Assembly: GCA_937924905.1 (NCBI GenBank)
Contig: CALDUK010000033.1
Location: 1 to 35,064 of the forward strand
Direction: 5' to 3'
DNA length: 35,064 nt
From: an uncultured Paracoccaceae bacterium
Lineage (GTDB): Bacteria; Pseudomonadota; Alphaproteobacteria; Rhodobacterales; Rhodobacteraceae
Position numbers and translations under genes: made by a program. The stretch's first letter is position 1. Every line of letters begins with the position of its first letter. The notes beneath the pieces are model-generated. The model was not told where the DNA came from, did not search any database, and saw nothing but the letters and a program-made list of their open reading frames with translations. Shown in pieces: positions 8,062-15,564 of this stretch.

Positions 8062-8532
8062 ATGACTAAGACGATCGCGACCGCATGTGTTGCTGGCCTG
8101 CTGGCAATTCCGGCCTTTGCAGGTGGCCACGCCACCGGCGACGCAGAAGCTGGTGAAAAAGCGTTCAACCAGTGCAAGGCCTGCCACGCCATCGTGGATG
8201 CCGACGGAAATGACGTCGTCAAAGGCGGCAAAACCGGCCCCAACCTCTTTGGACTGCCGGGTCGCACCGCAGGCACGCAGGAAGACTTCTCCAAATACAA
8301 GAAGTCGATCGTGGCCGCTGGTGAAGGCGGACTGGTCTGGGACGAAGCCAGTTTCGTCGCCTATGTCCAGGACCCGAATGCCTTCCTGAAAGAAGTCACC
8401 GGCGACAGCAAAGCCCGTTCGGGCATGGCATTCCGCGTGCGCAAGGAAGACGATGCGGCGAACCTCTGGGCCTATATCGCCAGCGTTTCGCCAGAACCGG
8501 AAATGATGGAAAAGACAGAAGACGGCTCCTAA
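8062..8532 (+). CDS. cycA: Cytochrome c2, periplasmic electron carrier
   Basis: A 156-residue class I c-type cytochrome. Residues 1-20 form a signal peptide ending IPAFA. The haem motif is C38-K-A-C-H42, and M122 in SGMAFRVRK is the likely sixth ligand, matching the position in Rhodobacter cytochrome c2. The blocks KTGPNLFGLPGRTAGTQEDF and FVAYVQDPNAFLKEVTGDSK are typical. The protein carries electrons from the bc1 complex to the photo-oxidised reaction centre and to oxidases. An acidic tail (PEPEMMEKTEDGS) extends beyond the usual end. It has its own promoter region and terminator, although it sits directly behind the puh-hemA operon. Confidence 0.93.
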   Translation: MTKTIATACVAGLLAIPAFAGGHATGDAEAGEKAFNQCKACHAIVDADGNDVVKGGKTGPNLFGLPGRTAGTQEDFSKYKKSIVAAGEGGLVWDEASFVAYVQDPNAFLKEVTGDSKARSGMAFRVRKEDDAANLWAYIASVSPEPEMMEKTEDGS

Positions 8533-8551
8533 GCCCTGTCTGGCAAATCTG

Positions 8552-8588
8552 GCGGGCCGCGCTGTTATGGCGTGGCCCGCTTGCATTT
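8552..8588 (+). terminator. Rho-independent-type terminator after cycA
   Basis: A stem of 11 pairs (GCGGGCCGCGC with GCGTGGCCCGC, one G-U pair) with a 7-base loop begins 19 bases after the cycA stop. It is followed by TTGCATTTT. The T-run is interrupted, so strength is uncertain. Confidence 0.7.
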
Positions 8589-8895
8589 TGCGCCCCAAAA
8601 CACCCCTGAAACGCGCTGGATCACGCCCCGGGGGCCACAAGGGCCAAACCCTTTGGCGCGCAGGCCCGTCTGGCACCTGTCCAAGTGAGGCCACCTGTTA
8701 ACCTTTCGGACATTATTCAATTTTACGCTTATTTTATAACAAGTTGACTAGGGTTTAAGCGTCTCCGATCCCGTCCCCACCCCCAAAACAATCCTGATAA
8801 AACCGGGTAATTGTCTGGGTGTTTCCCAATTCTCGCCCGATTTGACCCGCACAAGACCCCATGCCGGGGGGCAAAGAACAAAGGTAAATTGCCGG
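8589..8895 (+). promoter_or_regulatory. Intergenic region before the LysR gene, with an AT-rich promoter-like block
   Basis: No gene is visible here. The stretch 8705-8760 is markedly AT-rich for this genome and holds TTATAA at 8734-8739 and TTGACT at 8744-8749, either of which may belong to a promoter for the LysR gene. I could not pair good -35 and -10 boxes with standard spacing. The short inverted repeat AAGGG-CCAAA-CCCTT lies near 8639-8653. Confidence 0.35.
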
Positions 8896-9801
8896 ATGGA
8901 CCGACTGACGGAAATGGAAGCGTTTGCAACCGTCGTGGATCAGGGTGGGTTCACAGATGCTGCCAAGAAAATGGGTATTTCGAAGTCTGCCGTGTCAAAA
9001 CACGTGTCTTCGCTCGAAGCCCGCCTTGGCGCGCGCCTGCTGAACAGAACCACGCGCCGCGTTTCACCAACCGAGATTGGGTTGGCTTATTATGATCGTG
9101 CGCGCCGCGTACTGAACGACGCAGGTGAAGCCGATGCGCTTGTCACCTCAATGCAATCCGCGCCGTCCGGCCTGTTGCGTATCTCTGTTGCCACTGATTT
9201 TGGCGTGAACCACCTGTCACCGGTGCTGGGCGATTTCCTTCAGGAATTTCCCGAAATCACCGTCAACATGGTGCTGAACAACCGCTATGTCGAACTGATC
9301 TCCGAGGGGTTTGATCTGGCGATCCGCATGGGCGAACTGGAAGATTCCACGCTCAAGGCGCGCAAACTATGCGAAACCAACCGTCGCATGATTGCCTCGC
9401 CCGCCTATTTCGAAAAATATGGCCGCCCGCAGAAGATCGACGATCTGAACGAACACAAGCTTTTGCATTACTCGAACAATTCGTCGGGCAATGTCTGGAA
9501 GCTGACAGCGCCCTCGGGCGAAAAACGTCAGGTCCGCACCGCAGGCTGGCTGACCGTCAACGATGGTCAATCGCTTCTGAACGCGGCAATCGCGGGTCTC
9601 GGCATCGCCTATCTGCCGTCCTTCCTTTACGCCGACGCGATGGATCGCGGCGAGGTGCAGGAAGCCATCCCCGAGCTTCCTATCGAAACCCAAGGCATCT
9701 ATGCGGTCTACCCGCCGGGTCGTTTCACCCAGCCCAAGGTCCGCGCCTTTATCGACTTTCTGGTTCATGCATTTGCCGAAAAAGGCCCCGATGCATGGTG
9801 A
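8896..9801 (+). CDS. LysR-family transcriptional regulator
   Basis: A 301-residue protein, the standard length of LysR regulators. The N-terminal winged helix-turn-helix is evident (MDRLTEMEAFATVVDQGGF, then KKMGISKSAVSKHVSSLEARLGARLLNRTTRRVSPTE split over residues 22-58). An effector-binding domain follows with LRISVATDFGVNHLSPVLGDF and DGQSLLNAAIAGLGIAYLPSFL. The sequence resembles the large subgroup of roseobacter LysR proteins near DsdC/AaeR-like regulators whose ligand cannot be read. An upstream TTG at 8842 would add 18 residues, but the typical family start is the ATG at 8896. The gene stands alone with its own terminator, so the regulated target is not clear. Confidence 0.92.
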   Translation: MDRLTEMEAFATVVDQGGFTDAAKKMGISKSAVSKHVSSLEARLGARLLNRTTRRVSPTEIGLAYYDRARRVLNDAGEADALVTSMQSAPSGLLRISVATDFGVNHLSPVLGDFLQEFPEITVNMVLNNRYVELISEGFDLAIRMGELEDSTLKARKLCETNRRMIASPAYFEKYGRPQKIDDLNEHKLLHYSNNSSGNVWKLTAPSGEKRQVRTAGWLTVNDGQSLLNAAIAGLGIAYLPSFLYADAMDRGEVQEAIPELPIETQGIYAVYPPGRFTQPKVRAFIDFLVHAFAEKGPDAW

Positions 9802-9839
9802 TTTTCCCTTGGTAAACAGTTCTTTTGTTGATTTCAGAC

Positions 9840-9870
9840 GCGGGCACCTTCGGGTGTCCGCATTTTTTTT
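9840..9870 (+). terminator. Strong rho-independent terminator with UUCG loop
   Basis: A 9-bp stem (GCGGGCACC with GGTGTCCGC, one G-U) closed by a TTCG tetraloop is followed by A and eight T. It sits 38 bases after the LysR stop and serves the plus strand only. Confidence 0.93.
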
Positions 9871-9927
9871 GGGCACACGCACAGGCGCTGGGCCGCCAAG
9901 ACGTGTTTCAGGCATAAGGCGAACTGC

Positions 9928-10836
9928 TCACGGCTCCAAAGACAGCAACACCGCTTCGACCCGCCGGTTCGTCGCGCGCCCGTCTTCGGTCAGGTTGGTC
10001 TGCAACGGCGACAACGCGCCCGCGCCCCGCGCCGCAAGCTGGCGCGCATCCACACCCAGCCCGTCCCGCAACCGCGCCAACACCGACGCCGCACGGCGTT
10101 GCGACAAGGCGGCATTCGCCTCCAGCGACCCGACCGCATCTGTATGCCCCACCAGCACAATCCGTGCCCCCGGCGTCGCCTTCAGCCAATCAGCCAAAGC
10201 GTTCAGCGCCTCAAGTGGGCCATCGCCCAACTGGGATGACCCTGTCGCAAACTGCAAACCGTCCAGCACCACATGCCCGTCACTCACCAGTCGCTCGGCC
10301 AATCCCGACGTAGACACAGGCGCGGCCGGGGCAGGGGGCTCAACCGGTGCAATGGCCGTCGCCGACGACACTTCGGTCACATGCAAAAACCCCGCCGTCG
10401 TCGACGCGGATGCGACAAGCGCCACCGTATGGGTCGCCTCGTCGGGGTTCTCCATCAGAACATATCTGTAATCCCCAAGGTCCACGAACATCTCGGGCGC
10501 AGGCAGCAAATCCAGCTGAAACCGGAAATCGAACCCTCCGCACGCCGCATCGGCGCAGGCAAACACCTGACGATAGCCAGCCGCATCCAGAATAGCCAAA
10601 GACGGGGCCATCAACTGCAAAGTCGTGGGCGCAGGATCATCAATCCGAAACGCCCGCCGCCGGATCGCGCCTGTCACCTCGGGCACCGCCAGCCCGGCGG
10701 CCCAGGGCGCGCGCGGCAAGCGCACGCTGTCGCCGGGGCTTGTCTCTTCGGCCGCCAGAACGCCGCCTGCCAGTCCAAGCCCCTGCGCCCAGCCGGGGCC
10801 GGCCAACAGGCAAAACAGAACAACCCACCGGATCAC
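9928..10836 (-). CDS. OmpA-family cell-envelope protein
   Basis: A 302-residue exported protein. With the GTG start at 10836 it begins MIRWVVLFCLLAGPGWAQG, a clear signal peptide. The middle part is not recognised and contains the pair FACADAACGGFDF, whose two cysteines may form a disulfide, and a Pro/Ala linker EPPAPAAPVSTS. The C-terminal third is an OmpA-like peptidoglycan-binding domain: LDGLQFATGSSQLGDGPLEAL, then IVLVGHTDAVGSLEANAALSQ, RRAASV and TEDGRATNRRVE. It probably anchors the outer membrane or a periplasmic assembly to the cell wall. The frame is open up to 11217, but that part overlaps the GNAT gene. The GTGA overlap with that gene supports the chosen start. Confidence 0.85.
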   Translation of the reverse strand: MIRWVVLFCLLAGPGWAQGLGLAGGVLAAEETSPGDSVRLPRAPWAAGLAVPEVTGAIRRRAFRIDDPAPTTLQLMAPSLAILDAAGYRQVFACADAACGGFDFRFQLDLLPAPEMFVDLGDYRYVLMENPDEATHTVALVASASTTAGFLHVTEVSSATAIAPVEPPAPAAPVSTSGLAERLVSDGHVVLDGLQFATGSSQLGDGPLEALNALADWLKATPGARIVLVGHTDAVGSLEANAALSQRRAASVLARLRDGLGVDARQLAARGAGALSPLQTNLTEDGRATNRRVEAVLLSLEP

Positions 10837-11564
10837 GCGGGCCCCTCCGGCGCGCGCCGGTAATGATACCGCGTCACGACCGTCATACCCAACTGACCAT
10901 ACAGCGCATTGGCCGCCACATTCGCGACAGTCACCACCACTGCCATCCAGCGCGCACCTTCGGATCCGGCCCAATTCGCCGCCCCCGCCATAAGCGCGCG
11001 CCCGACACCGCCGCGACGCGCCTCGGGCGACACTTCCAATGCATGCACCATGGCAATCTCGCCCGACATGGCCACAAACGCAGTGCCACAAGGACTGTCG
11101 GCGCGCCGCCCCAAAACAGCGCGTTTCGGACCCCGCGCGCGATCCATCACCGCAAGCCGTCCAGGCCCGATCCCGCCTGCCTGCCAAAGTTTGCGCTGAA
11201 TGGCCAATGGCGGCCAACTGGGCATCGCGGCTGTGATCTTCAACGGGGCCGCGATGTGATCCAGCGGGGCCAGATAGACCAACACAGGGTCCACAACCTC
11301 ATAGCCCCGCGCCTCCAGCAAAGCGTCAAGCGCCGGGTCATCCCCCTGCACCATAAACAAAGGGCGTTGCCCAAAATCGCGCATGTCTGCTTCGGCCTCG
11401 GCAATATCCGCGTCACACACCGCCGCAGTCGCCGTTGCTGCCGACACACGCTGTCCGCCGCCAGCCCCCTCGCGCAAGACCCAGGGGGTGCGGCTATGAA
11501 ACGCCGCCGCAGGCCAGGTCGCATCCAGCGCATCAAACAAGGTTTTGGCGTCAGGCGCGCTCAC
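10833..11564 (-). CDS. GNAT-family N-acetyltransferase
   Basis: A 243-residue protein whose C-terminal half is a GNAT acetyltransferase domain. The acetyl-CoA-binding stretch is visible as MVHALEVSPEARRGGVGRALM (the RRGGVGRA loop), followed by VTVANVAANALYGQLGM, the usual last helix and strand. The N-terminal half (MSAPDAKTLFDALDATWPAA onward) resembles a second degenerate GNAT-like fold, as in other tandem GNAT proteins. The start is GTG at 11564, overlapping the stop of the upstream gene, and its own stop overlaps the next start; both overlaps are GTGA. The substrate is unknown. Confidence 0.85.
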   Translation of the reverse strand: MSAPDAKTLFDALDATWPAAAFHSRTPWVLREGAGGGQRVSAATATAAVCDADIAEAEADMRDFGQRPLFMVQGDDPALDALLEARGYEVVDPVLVYLAPLDHIAAPLKITAAMPSWPPLAIQRKLWQAGGIGPGRLAVMDRARGPKRAVLGRRADSPCGTAFVAMSGEIAMVHALEVSPEARRGGVGRALMAGAANWAGSEGARWMAVVVTVANVAANALYGQLGMTVVTRYHYRRAPEGPA

Positions 11565-12292
11565 GCAGCCGCCTCGCCGAATATCTCCAGCAGTTGCGCC
11601 CGCGCTTTGGCCACGGCCTCGGCCGACACGCCCCGGATCACAACATGCGCCCCATGCCGCCCATCGGTCTGGAACGGATAAGACCCAAGGCTCAGGTCGG
11701 GCAAGGCTTTCGCCAAATCTGCCAAAGGCCCCGCGATATCGCCTTCGCCCAGGTCCACGCGCACGCTTTCGGACACCAAAGGGTCGCCCCCGGTCAATCC
11801 CGGCAAGATGCTTTCGACCATCGCCTGAAACACCGAGGGCACGCCAGCCATCACATGCACATTCTGCAGGGTAAACCCGGGCGCCGCCGAAACCGGGTTT
11901 TCAATCAGTTCCGCCCCGTCAGGTATCCGCGCCATCCGCAACCGAGCCGCGTTCAACTCGGTCCCCCGGCGGTCGTAATGCGCAGCCAAAATCGCACGCG
12001 CATCGGGGCGCACATCAATCGCCACCCCAAAGGCCGATGCCATGCAATCGGCAGTGATATCATCATGGGTCGGGCCAATCCCGCCGCTGGTAAAGACATG
12101 GTCATACGCCTTGGCCAAAGCGCGCACCGCATCGACAATCGCCGATGGCGCATCCGAGACGACCCGCACTTCTTTCAGATCAATGCCGCGCGCAGTCAGC
12201 TGACCGGCCAGATGGTGCATATTGGCGTCCCGCGTCCGCCCGCTCAGGATCTCGTCGCCAATCACAAGCATCGCTGCTGTTGGGTTTGCCAT
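11561..12292 (-). CDS. CinA N-terminal-like, molybdopterin-binding domain protein
   Basis: A 243-residue protein that matches the MoaB/Mog-like (MoCF) domain at the N-terminus of CinA. Motifs include IGDEILSGRTRDAN near residue 11, VFTSGGIGPTHDDIT near residue 65 and NVHVMAGVPSVFQAM in the second half. CinA N-domains have been linked to nucleotide pyrophosphatase activity on ADP-ribose or FAD, but that is family knowledge. The C-terminal deamidase domain of full CinA is absent, as is common in alphaproteobacteria where it is a separate gene. I chose the ATG at 12292 because the upstream extension in frame is unlike the family. The gene heads a three-gene minus-strand operon divergent from sfsA. 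Confidence 0.9.
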   Translation of the reverse strand: MANPTAAMLVIGDEILSGRTRDANMHHLAGQLTARGIDLKEVRVVSDAPSAIVDAVRALAKAYDHVFTSGGIGPTHDDITADCMASAFGVAIDVRPDARAILAAHYDRRGTELNAARLRMARIPDGAELIENPVSAAPGFTLQNVHVMAGVPSVFQAMVESILPGLTGGDPLVSESVRVDLGEGDIAGPLADLAKALPDLSLGSYPFQTDGRHGAHVVIRGVSAEAVAKARAQLLEIFGEAAA

Positions 12293-12337
12293 ATCCTGTC
12301 CTTGTTCCCTGCCTGCCCCCGGTATAGGGCCGCGCCC

Positions 12338-13054
12338 ATGCGCTTTCAAACGCCTTTGATCCCCGCGCGGCTGATCCGCCGATACAAACGCTTCCTGGCC
12401 GACGCGGTGCTGGAAGGCACCGGCGCTGAAATCACCGCCCATTGCCCCAACCCCGGCTCAATGATGGGGCTGGCGGACCCGGGCATGCGCATCTGGCTGG
12501 AACCCAACACCGACCCGAAGAAAAAGCTGAAATACGGATGGCGTCTGGCCGAACTGGACAACGGGCATATCGCGGGCATCGACACCGCCGTTCCGAACCG
12601 TGTGGTGAAAGAAGCGCTGGTCGCCCGGACCATCCCGGCGCTTGCGGCCTATGACACAATCAAACCCGAAGTGCGCTATAGCAGAAACAGCCGCATTGAT
12701 TTTCTATGCACCGCCCCCGGCCTGCCCGACGCCTATGTCGAGGTTAAAAACGTCCATCTTCGCCGCACTGGCACCTTGGCGGAATTTCCCGATTGTGTCA
12801 CCGAACGCGGCGCCAAACACCTGCGTGATCTGGCCGCCATGGTGGCCCAGGGCCATCGCGCGATCATGCTGTATCTGATCCAGCGCACCGATTGCGACGC
12901 CTTCGCGCTCGCCCGCGATCTTGATCCGCGCTATGGGCAAGCCTTCGACACCGCCTGTGCCGCAGGCGTCGAAACCATCGCGCATGCCACTCAAATCAGC
13001 CGCGAAGGTGTGACACTGGCAGGCCCGGTTACCATTCACGAGCCGACCGGATGA
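12338..13054 (+). CDS. sfsA: SfsA family protein
   Basis: A 238-residue protein of the SfsA (sugar fermentation stimulation) family, whose usual length is about 235. Characteristic blocks are RFQTPLIPARLIRRYKRFLAD at the start, TAHCPNPGSMMGL, the nuclease-like core RIDFLCTAPGLPDAYVEVKN and FPDCVTERGAKHLRDLAAM. The family was first thought to be a DNA-binding regulator of mal genes; its fold suggests a nuclease. The ATG at 12338 is the family start; a much longer open frame upstream runs antisense through the cinA-like gene and is not coding. It is followed by map, a common pairing in this order. Confidence 0.93.
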   Translation: MRFQTPLIPARLIRRYKRFLADAVLEGTGAEITAHCPNPGSMMGLADPGMRIWLEPNTDPKKKLKYGWRLAELDNGHIAGIDTAVPNRVVKEALVARTIPALAAYDTIKPEVRYSRNSRIDFLCTAPGLPDAYVEVKNVHLRRTGTLAEFPDCVTERGAKHLRDLAAMVAQGHRAIMLYLIQRTDCDAFALARDLDPRYGQAFDTACAAGVETIAHATQISREGVTLAGPVTIHEPTG

Positions 13055-13118
13055 AACGGCAACTGGCACAAACGCCGATTTCGTCCTATATGGCCCCTGA
13101 ACACAAAGGATTTTGGCT

Positions 13119-13931
13119 GTGGACGAACGCACCAAGGGCCGGCTGACGAAAGACGGCATTCGTATCTTCGATCCGGAAGACTTCGCAGGCATGCGCGGCG
13201 CAGGCGCGCTGGCCGCCCGCATTCTGGACGACATCGCACCTTTGGTGGAACCCGGCCAGACCACAGGGGCCATTGATGCCGCGATCACAAAGATGGTCGA
13301 CGACGCGGGCGCGACCTCGGCCACCATTGGCTACAAAGGCTATCAGCACGCCAGCTGCATCAGCGTCAATCATGTGGTGTGCCACGGCATCCCGGGCGAC
13401 AAACGCCTGAAAGACGGCGACATTCTGAACGTCGATGTCACTGTGATCGTTGACGGCTGGTATGGCGATACCTCGCGGATGTATGTGGCGGGCAAACTGT
13501 CGCGCAAGGCCGAACGTTTGATCCAGGTGACCCATGACGCGCTGTTCAAGGGCATCGAAGCCGTCAAACCCGGCAACACGTTCGGCGACATTGGCTATGC
13601 CATCCAAAGCTTTGTCGAAGCCGAACGCATGGGCGTTGTCCGCGATTTCTGCGGCCACGGTCTTGGCCGTGTCTTCCATGCCCCGCCCAATGTTCTGCAC
13701 TATGGGCGTCCGGGCACCGGTGCCACGCTGGAACCGGGTATGTTCTTCACCATCGAACCGATGGTCAATCTGGGCCGGCCCGAAACCAAAGTACTGGCCG
13801 ATGAATGGACAGCGGTGACCCGCGACAAATCGCTCTCGGCGCAATTCGAACACTCGGTCGGCGTCACCGAAGACGGGGTCGAACTGTTCACGCTGTCACC
13901 CGGCGGTAAATTCCACCCCACCTGGGGCTAA
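13119..13931 (+). CDS. map: Type I methionine aminopeptidase
   Basis: A 270-residue metalloprotease that removes the initiator methionine from new proteins. The metal-binding residues are in LNVDVTVIVDGWYGDTSRMY (two Asp), CGHGLGRVFHAPPN (His), FFTIEPM (Glu) and QFEHSVGVTEDG (Glu). The substrate His lies in ASCISVNHVVCHGIPG. Two starts are possible: TTG at 13113 and GTG at 13119. The AAAGGA at 13105-13110 leaves two bases before the TTG and eight before the GTG, so GTG is preferred. No terminator with a T-run follows; the downstream sequence passes into a repeat-rich region. Confidence 0.93.
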   Translation: MDERTKGRLTKDGIRIFDPEDFAGMRGAGALAARILDDIAPLVEPGQTTGAIDAAITKMVDDAGATSATIGYKGYQHASCISVNHVVCHGIPGDKRLKDGDILNVDVTVIVDGWYGDTSRMYVAGKLSRKAERLIQVTHDALFKGIEAVKPGNTFGDIGYAIQSFVEAERMGVVRDFCGHGLGRVFHAPPNVLHYGRPGTGATLEPGMFFTIEPMVNLGRPETKVLADEWTAVTRDKSLSAQFEHSVGVTEDGVELFTLSPGGKFHPTWG

Positions 13932-14050
13932 CCCCCGCCGCCTGCGTCAAACCAAAGGCCGCGACTTACGCGCGTTGCCCGAAATGATGGATGCCTGTCA
14001 AAATCGCCGGACGAAGGCCGAGCTTGACGTGCTGATCACCTGACCAACGG

Positions 14051-14520
14051 GCCAAGGCACCCAAGCCTTGGCGGCGGTTCTGGCCGATGGCCGCCAGCCC
14101 CCGCTCCGGCGCTGGCGCGGCTTGGACATTGCCTCGGCAGGGAATCAAGGCCGTAGGCCGCCCTGCCAGCACCGGTCCGGCCCGTCGCACCGAAGGTGCG
14201 CATTTGAAATGGCACGCCTCTGGCGTGCCGGCCGGCGCTTTGGTGCCGTTTGCCTGCCGCTCTGAGGGAAGATGTATATGGCCGCCATTAAGCACTGCCG
14301 TTCGAAGGCTGTAGCGCCGCCCCACCGGCCCGGCGCTGGCAGTTGAGCAATGCCCTAGCGCGGAACAAGGCGAAGCCGCCGCGCCAGCGCCGGACCGGCC
14401 CGCGGTCTGGCGCTTTGTCACCGTTTGTGCGTCGCTCAGGCAAACAATGTGTCTTGGCTGGGATCAAGTGCCTAGGCCAACCGTTCGAGCGCCAGCCCCC
14501 GCTCCGGCGCTGGCACGGCT
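14051..14520. repeat. Degenerate tandem repeat with many hairpins (about 175-bp unit)
   Basis: The 666-nt gap between map and the Panacea gene holds no convincing gene. A 25-bp sequence occurs identically at 14092-14116 and 14490-14514, with a diverged copy ending at 14340; its key core is GCTCCGGCGCTGGC. Other landmarks recur in the same order, such as GGCGCTTTG at 14234 and 14409, 175 bp apart. The first unit carries about 49 extra bases with two hairpins (GCACC-GAA-GGTGC and GGCACGCC-TCT-GGCGTGCC). A further perfect 8-bp stem (GCCAAGGC with GCCTTGGC) opens the region at 14051-14072. I see two to three diverged copies of one unit, perhaps remains of a small non-coding mobile element. Confidence 0.6.
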
Positions 14521-14546
14521 TGCGATTTCATAATTCTTTTTTGGGA

Positions 14547-14577
14547 TTCAAATTTCTTTAAGAAACTACTATATACT
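14547..14577 (+). promoter_or_regulatory. Candidate promoter of the Panacea two-gene unit
   Basis: In an abrupt AT-rich stretch, TATACT at 14572-14577 matches five of six -10 bases. TTCAAA at 14547-14552 is a weak -35 at 19-bp spacing. The GGAG at 14586-14589 then sits eight bases before the ATG at 14598. Only the -10 box is good. Confidence 0.42.
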
Positions 14578-14597
14578 CTTTCAGCGGAGCCTAAATC

Positions 14598-14720
14598 ATG
14601 ACTTACAATGCGATACAAATTGCGAACTGGTTCGTTCGCCGTTCGCCGTTCGCCGTTCGCCGTTCGCCGTTCGCCGTTCGGCGAGCGCCGGTCGCGCTGT
14701 ATCTATCATGTCGTTGCTGA
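14598..14720 (+). pseudogene. 5' end of the Panacea gene, out of frame with the rest
   Basis: The ATG at 14598 has the best ribosome binding site here (GGAG, spacing 8) and encodes MTYNAIQIANWFVRR, which looks like the first helix of a Panacea (DUF4065) domain. The frame then passes through the 7-bp repeat and stops at 14718, inside the main ORF, which lies in another frame. If all but two repeat units are removed, the translation reads WFVRRSASAGRAVSIMSLLKL. This aligns without gaps with the usual helix 1-loop-helix 2 layout of the family. So the real gene probably starts at 14598, and the current sequence is a frameshifted form of it. Confidence 0.6.
14634..14682 (+). repeat. Heptanucleotide tandem repeat (GTTCGCC), seven units, within a coding region
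   Basis: Six perfect GTTCGCC units occupy 14634-14675, with a seventh unit (GTTCGGC) at 14676-14682 and a partial GTTC just before. Three units encode the seven-residue period VRRSPFA with no stop in any frame. Since 7 is not a multiple of 3, each gain or loss of a unit changes the reading frame of the Panacea gene. Total unit numbers of 2, 5 or 8 would be in frame; the present 7 is not. Confidence 0.9.
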
Positions 14721-15088
14721 AACTGTGCTATATTGCGCATGGCTGGCGCTTGGAAATCACAGGCGAACCTTTGTTCCCGAACGACATTCAGGCGTGGCAG
14801 TACGGTCCCGTAATCCCCGAAGTGTATAGGGCATTTCGAGGTCAAGGAGTTCAGGTGACCAATGAAGTGCCTGTTCCTGGCAACCCAATCACACCTGAGG
14901 ACGATGAATTTCTCGAGCAGATCTATAACATCTACGGAAACCTGAGTGCTTTCCAGCTATCAGACCTGACTCATGTGCCCGGAGGGCCATGGGATATTGC
15001 TTCAAAGGTGGGCGGCAATTATGCGCAAATTCCTAACGATTTGATAAAGCAACACTATCAAACGAAGCGGCAGCGCGCCTCTGGTTAG
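14708..15088 (+). CDS. Panacea-domain (DUF4065, SocA-like) antitoxin-type protein, N-terminally cut by frameshift
   Basis: A 126-residue frame beginning MSLLKLCYIAHGWRLEITG, followed by GEPLFPNDIQAWQYGPVIP and EVYRAF, the diagnostic core of the Panacea/DUF4065 domain found in GepA/SocA-like proteins. Members include SocA, the antitoxin that delivers SocB to ClpXP in Caulobacter, and the promiscuous PanA antitoxins paired with varied toxins. This ORF starts after helix 1 because the 7-bp repeat shifts the frame. ATG 14708 has no visible ribosome binding site, so a complete protein probably needs the upstream ATG at 14598 and a different repeat number. A membrane-protein gene follows after six bases. 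Codon use is less GC-biased than in the neighbouring genes, suggesting transfer. Confidence 0.8.
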   Translation: MSLLKLCYIAHGWRLEITGEPLFPNDIQAWQYGPVIPEVYRAFRGQGVQVTNEVPVPGNPITPEDDEFLEQIYNIYGNLSAFQLSDLTHVPGGPWDIASKVGGNYAQIPNDLIKQHYQTKRQRASG

Positions 15089-15094
15089 TACAAG

Positions 15095-15514
15095 ATGCCG
15101 CAAGATGTTCCTCCCAATGATCCAGACCTCAAGTCGAGTGAAGGTGCAAAAAACGCCCGACTTGAGCAACTTGAACTCGAGAAGCTCGAGGCTGAGGCAA
15201 AAGGTTTAGCTCTCAAAAATAGAGAGAGAACTCAACGCATAGCGTTTCGTTGGATTGCTGTAGGGCTTGGGATTGTCGTGGTGATTGCCGCTGGATTTGG
15301 TATGTGGCACGTCGTTCATAAAGTTTTCTTGGGACCGTTCGTGTTTGCGAGTGCCGCCTTTACCGTTTCAATAATCGTAGCGCCTATACTTTGCATAACC
15401 ACCATTACTCTGACCTTCTTCGTCGGCGCATTTGGCCGCTTCAAAGAGAAAGACTTCGACGACGCGAAGTCGAGCGTCGGAATGATGCCGGGCAAATTGG
15501 GCTTGGGTGAATAA
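15095..15514 (+). CDS. Small two-helix membrane protein, candidate toxin partner of the Panacea gene
   Basis: A 139-residue protein I do not recognise. The N-terminal 50 residues are charged and probably coiled coil (ARLEQLELEKLEAEAKGLAL). Two hydrophobic segments follow (WIAVGLGIVVVIAAGFGMW, about residues 53-71, and FVFASAAFTVSIIVAPILC running on for some 30 residues from about 82). The tail is short and charged. It starts six bases after the Panacea stop, in the same AT-richer sequence, which is the arrangement of PanA-toxin pairs. A membrane-acting toxin is therefore a reasonable inference, but nothing in the sequence proves toxicity. Alternatives are an unrelated cargo membrane protein or a phage-exclusion component. 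No clear ribosome binding site is visible, so coupling to the upstream gene is likely. Confidence 0.7.
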   Translation: MPQDVPPNDPDLKSSEGAKNARLEQLELEKLEAEAKGLALKNRERTQRIAFRWIAVGLGIVVVIAAGFGMWHVVHKVFLGPFVFASAAFTVSIIVAPILCITTITLTFFVGAFGRFKEKDFDDAKSSVGMMPGKLGLGE

Positions 15515-15564
15515 TCGCGCACTTGCCACCCCCCCAACCCCCTGCTAAACCCCGCCCACTCGCC

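Noticed and set aside
10837-11217. Longer OmpA-like protein of 429 residues
   Set aside because: The extension overlaps the GNAT gene and hides a proper signal peptide that begins at the GTG at 10836.
13970-14043. Coding-looking plus-strand stretch reading RALPEMMDACQNRRTKAELD
   Set aside because: It has no start codon and no recognised family; at most a gene fragment, so it was not listed.
13966-14421. 151-codon minus-strand ORF in the repeat region
   Set aside because: It crosses the tandem repeat units and hairpins, has no ribosome binding site and looks like a GC-rich chance frame.
14634-14682. CRISPR-like array
   Set aside because: The units are 7 bp with no spacers; it is a simple tandem repeat.
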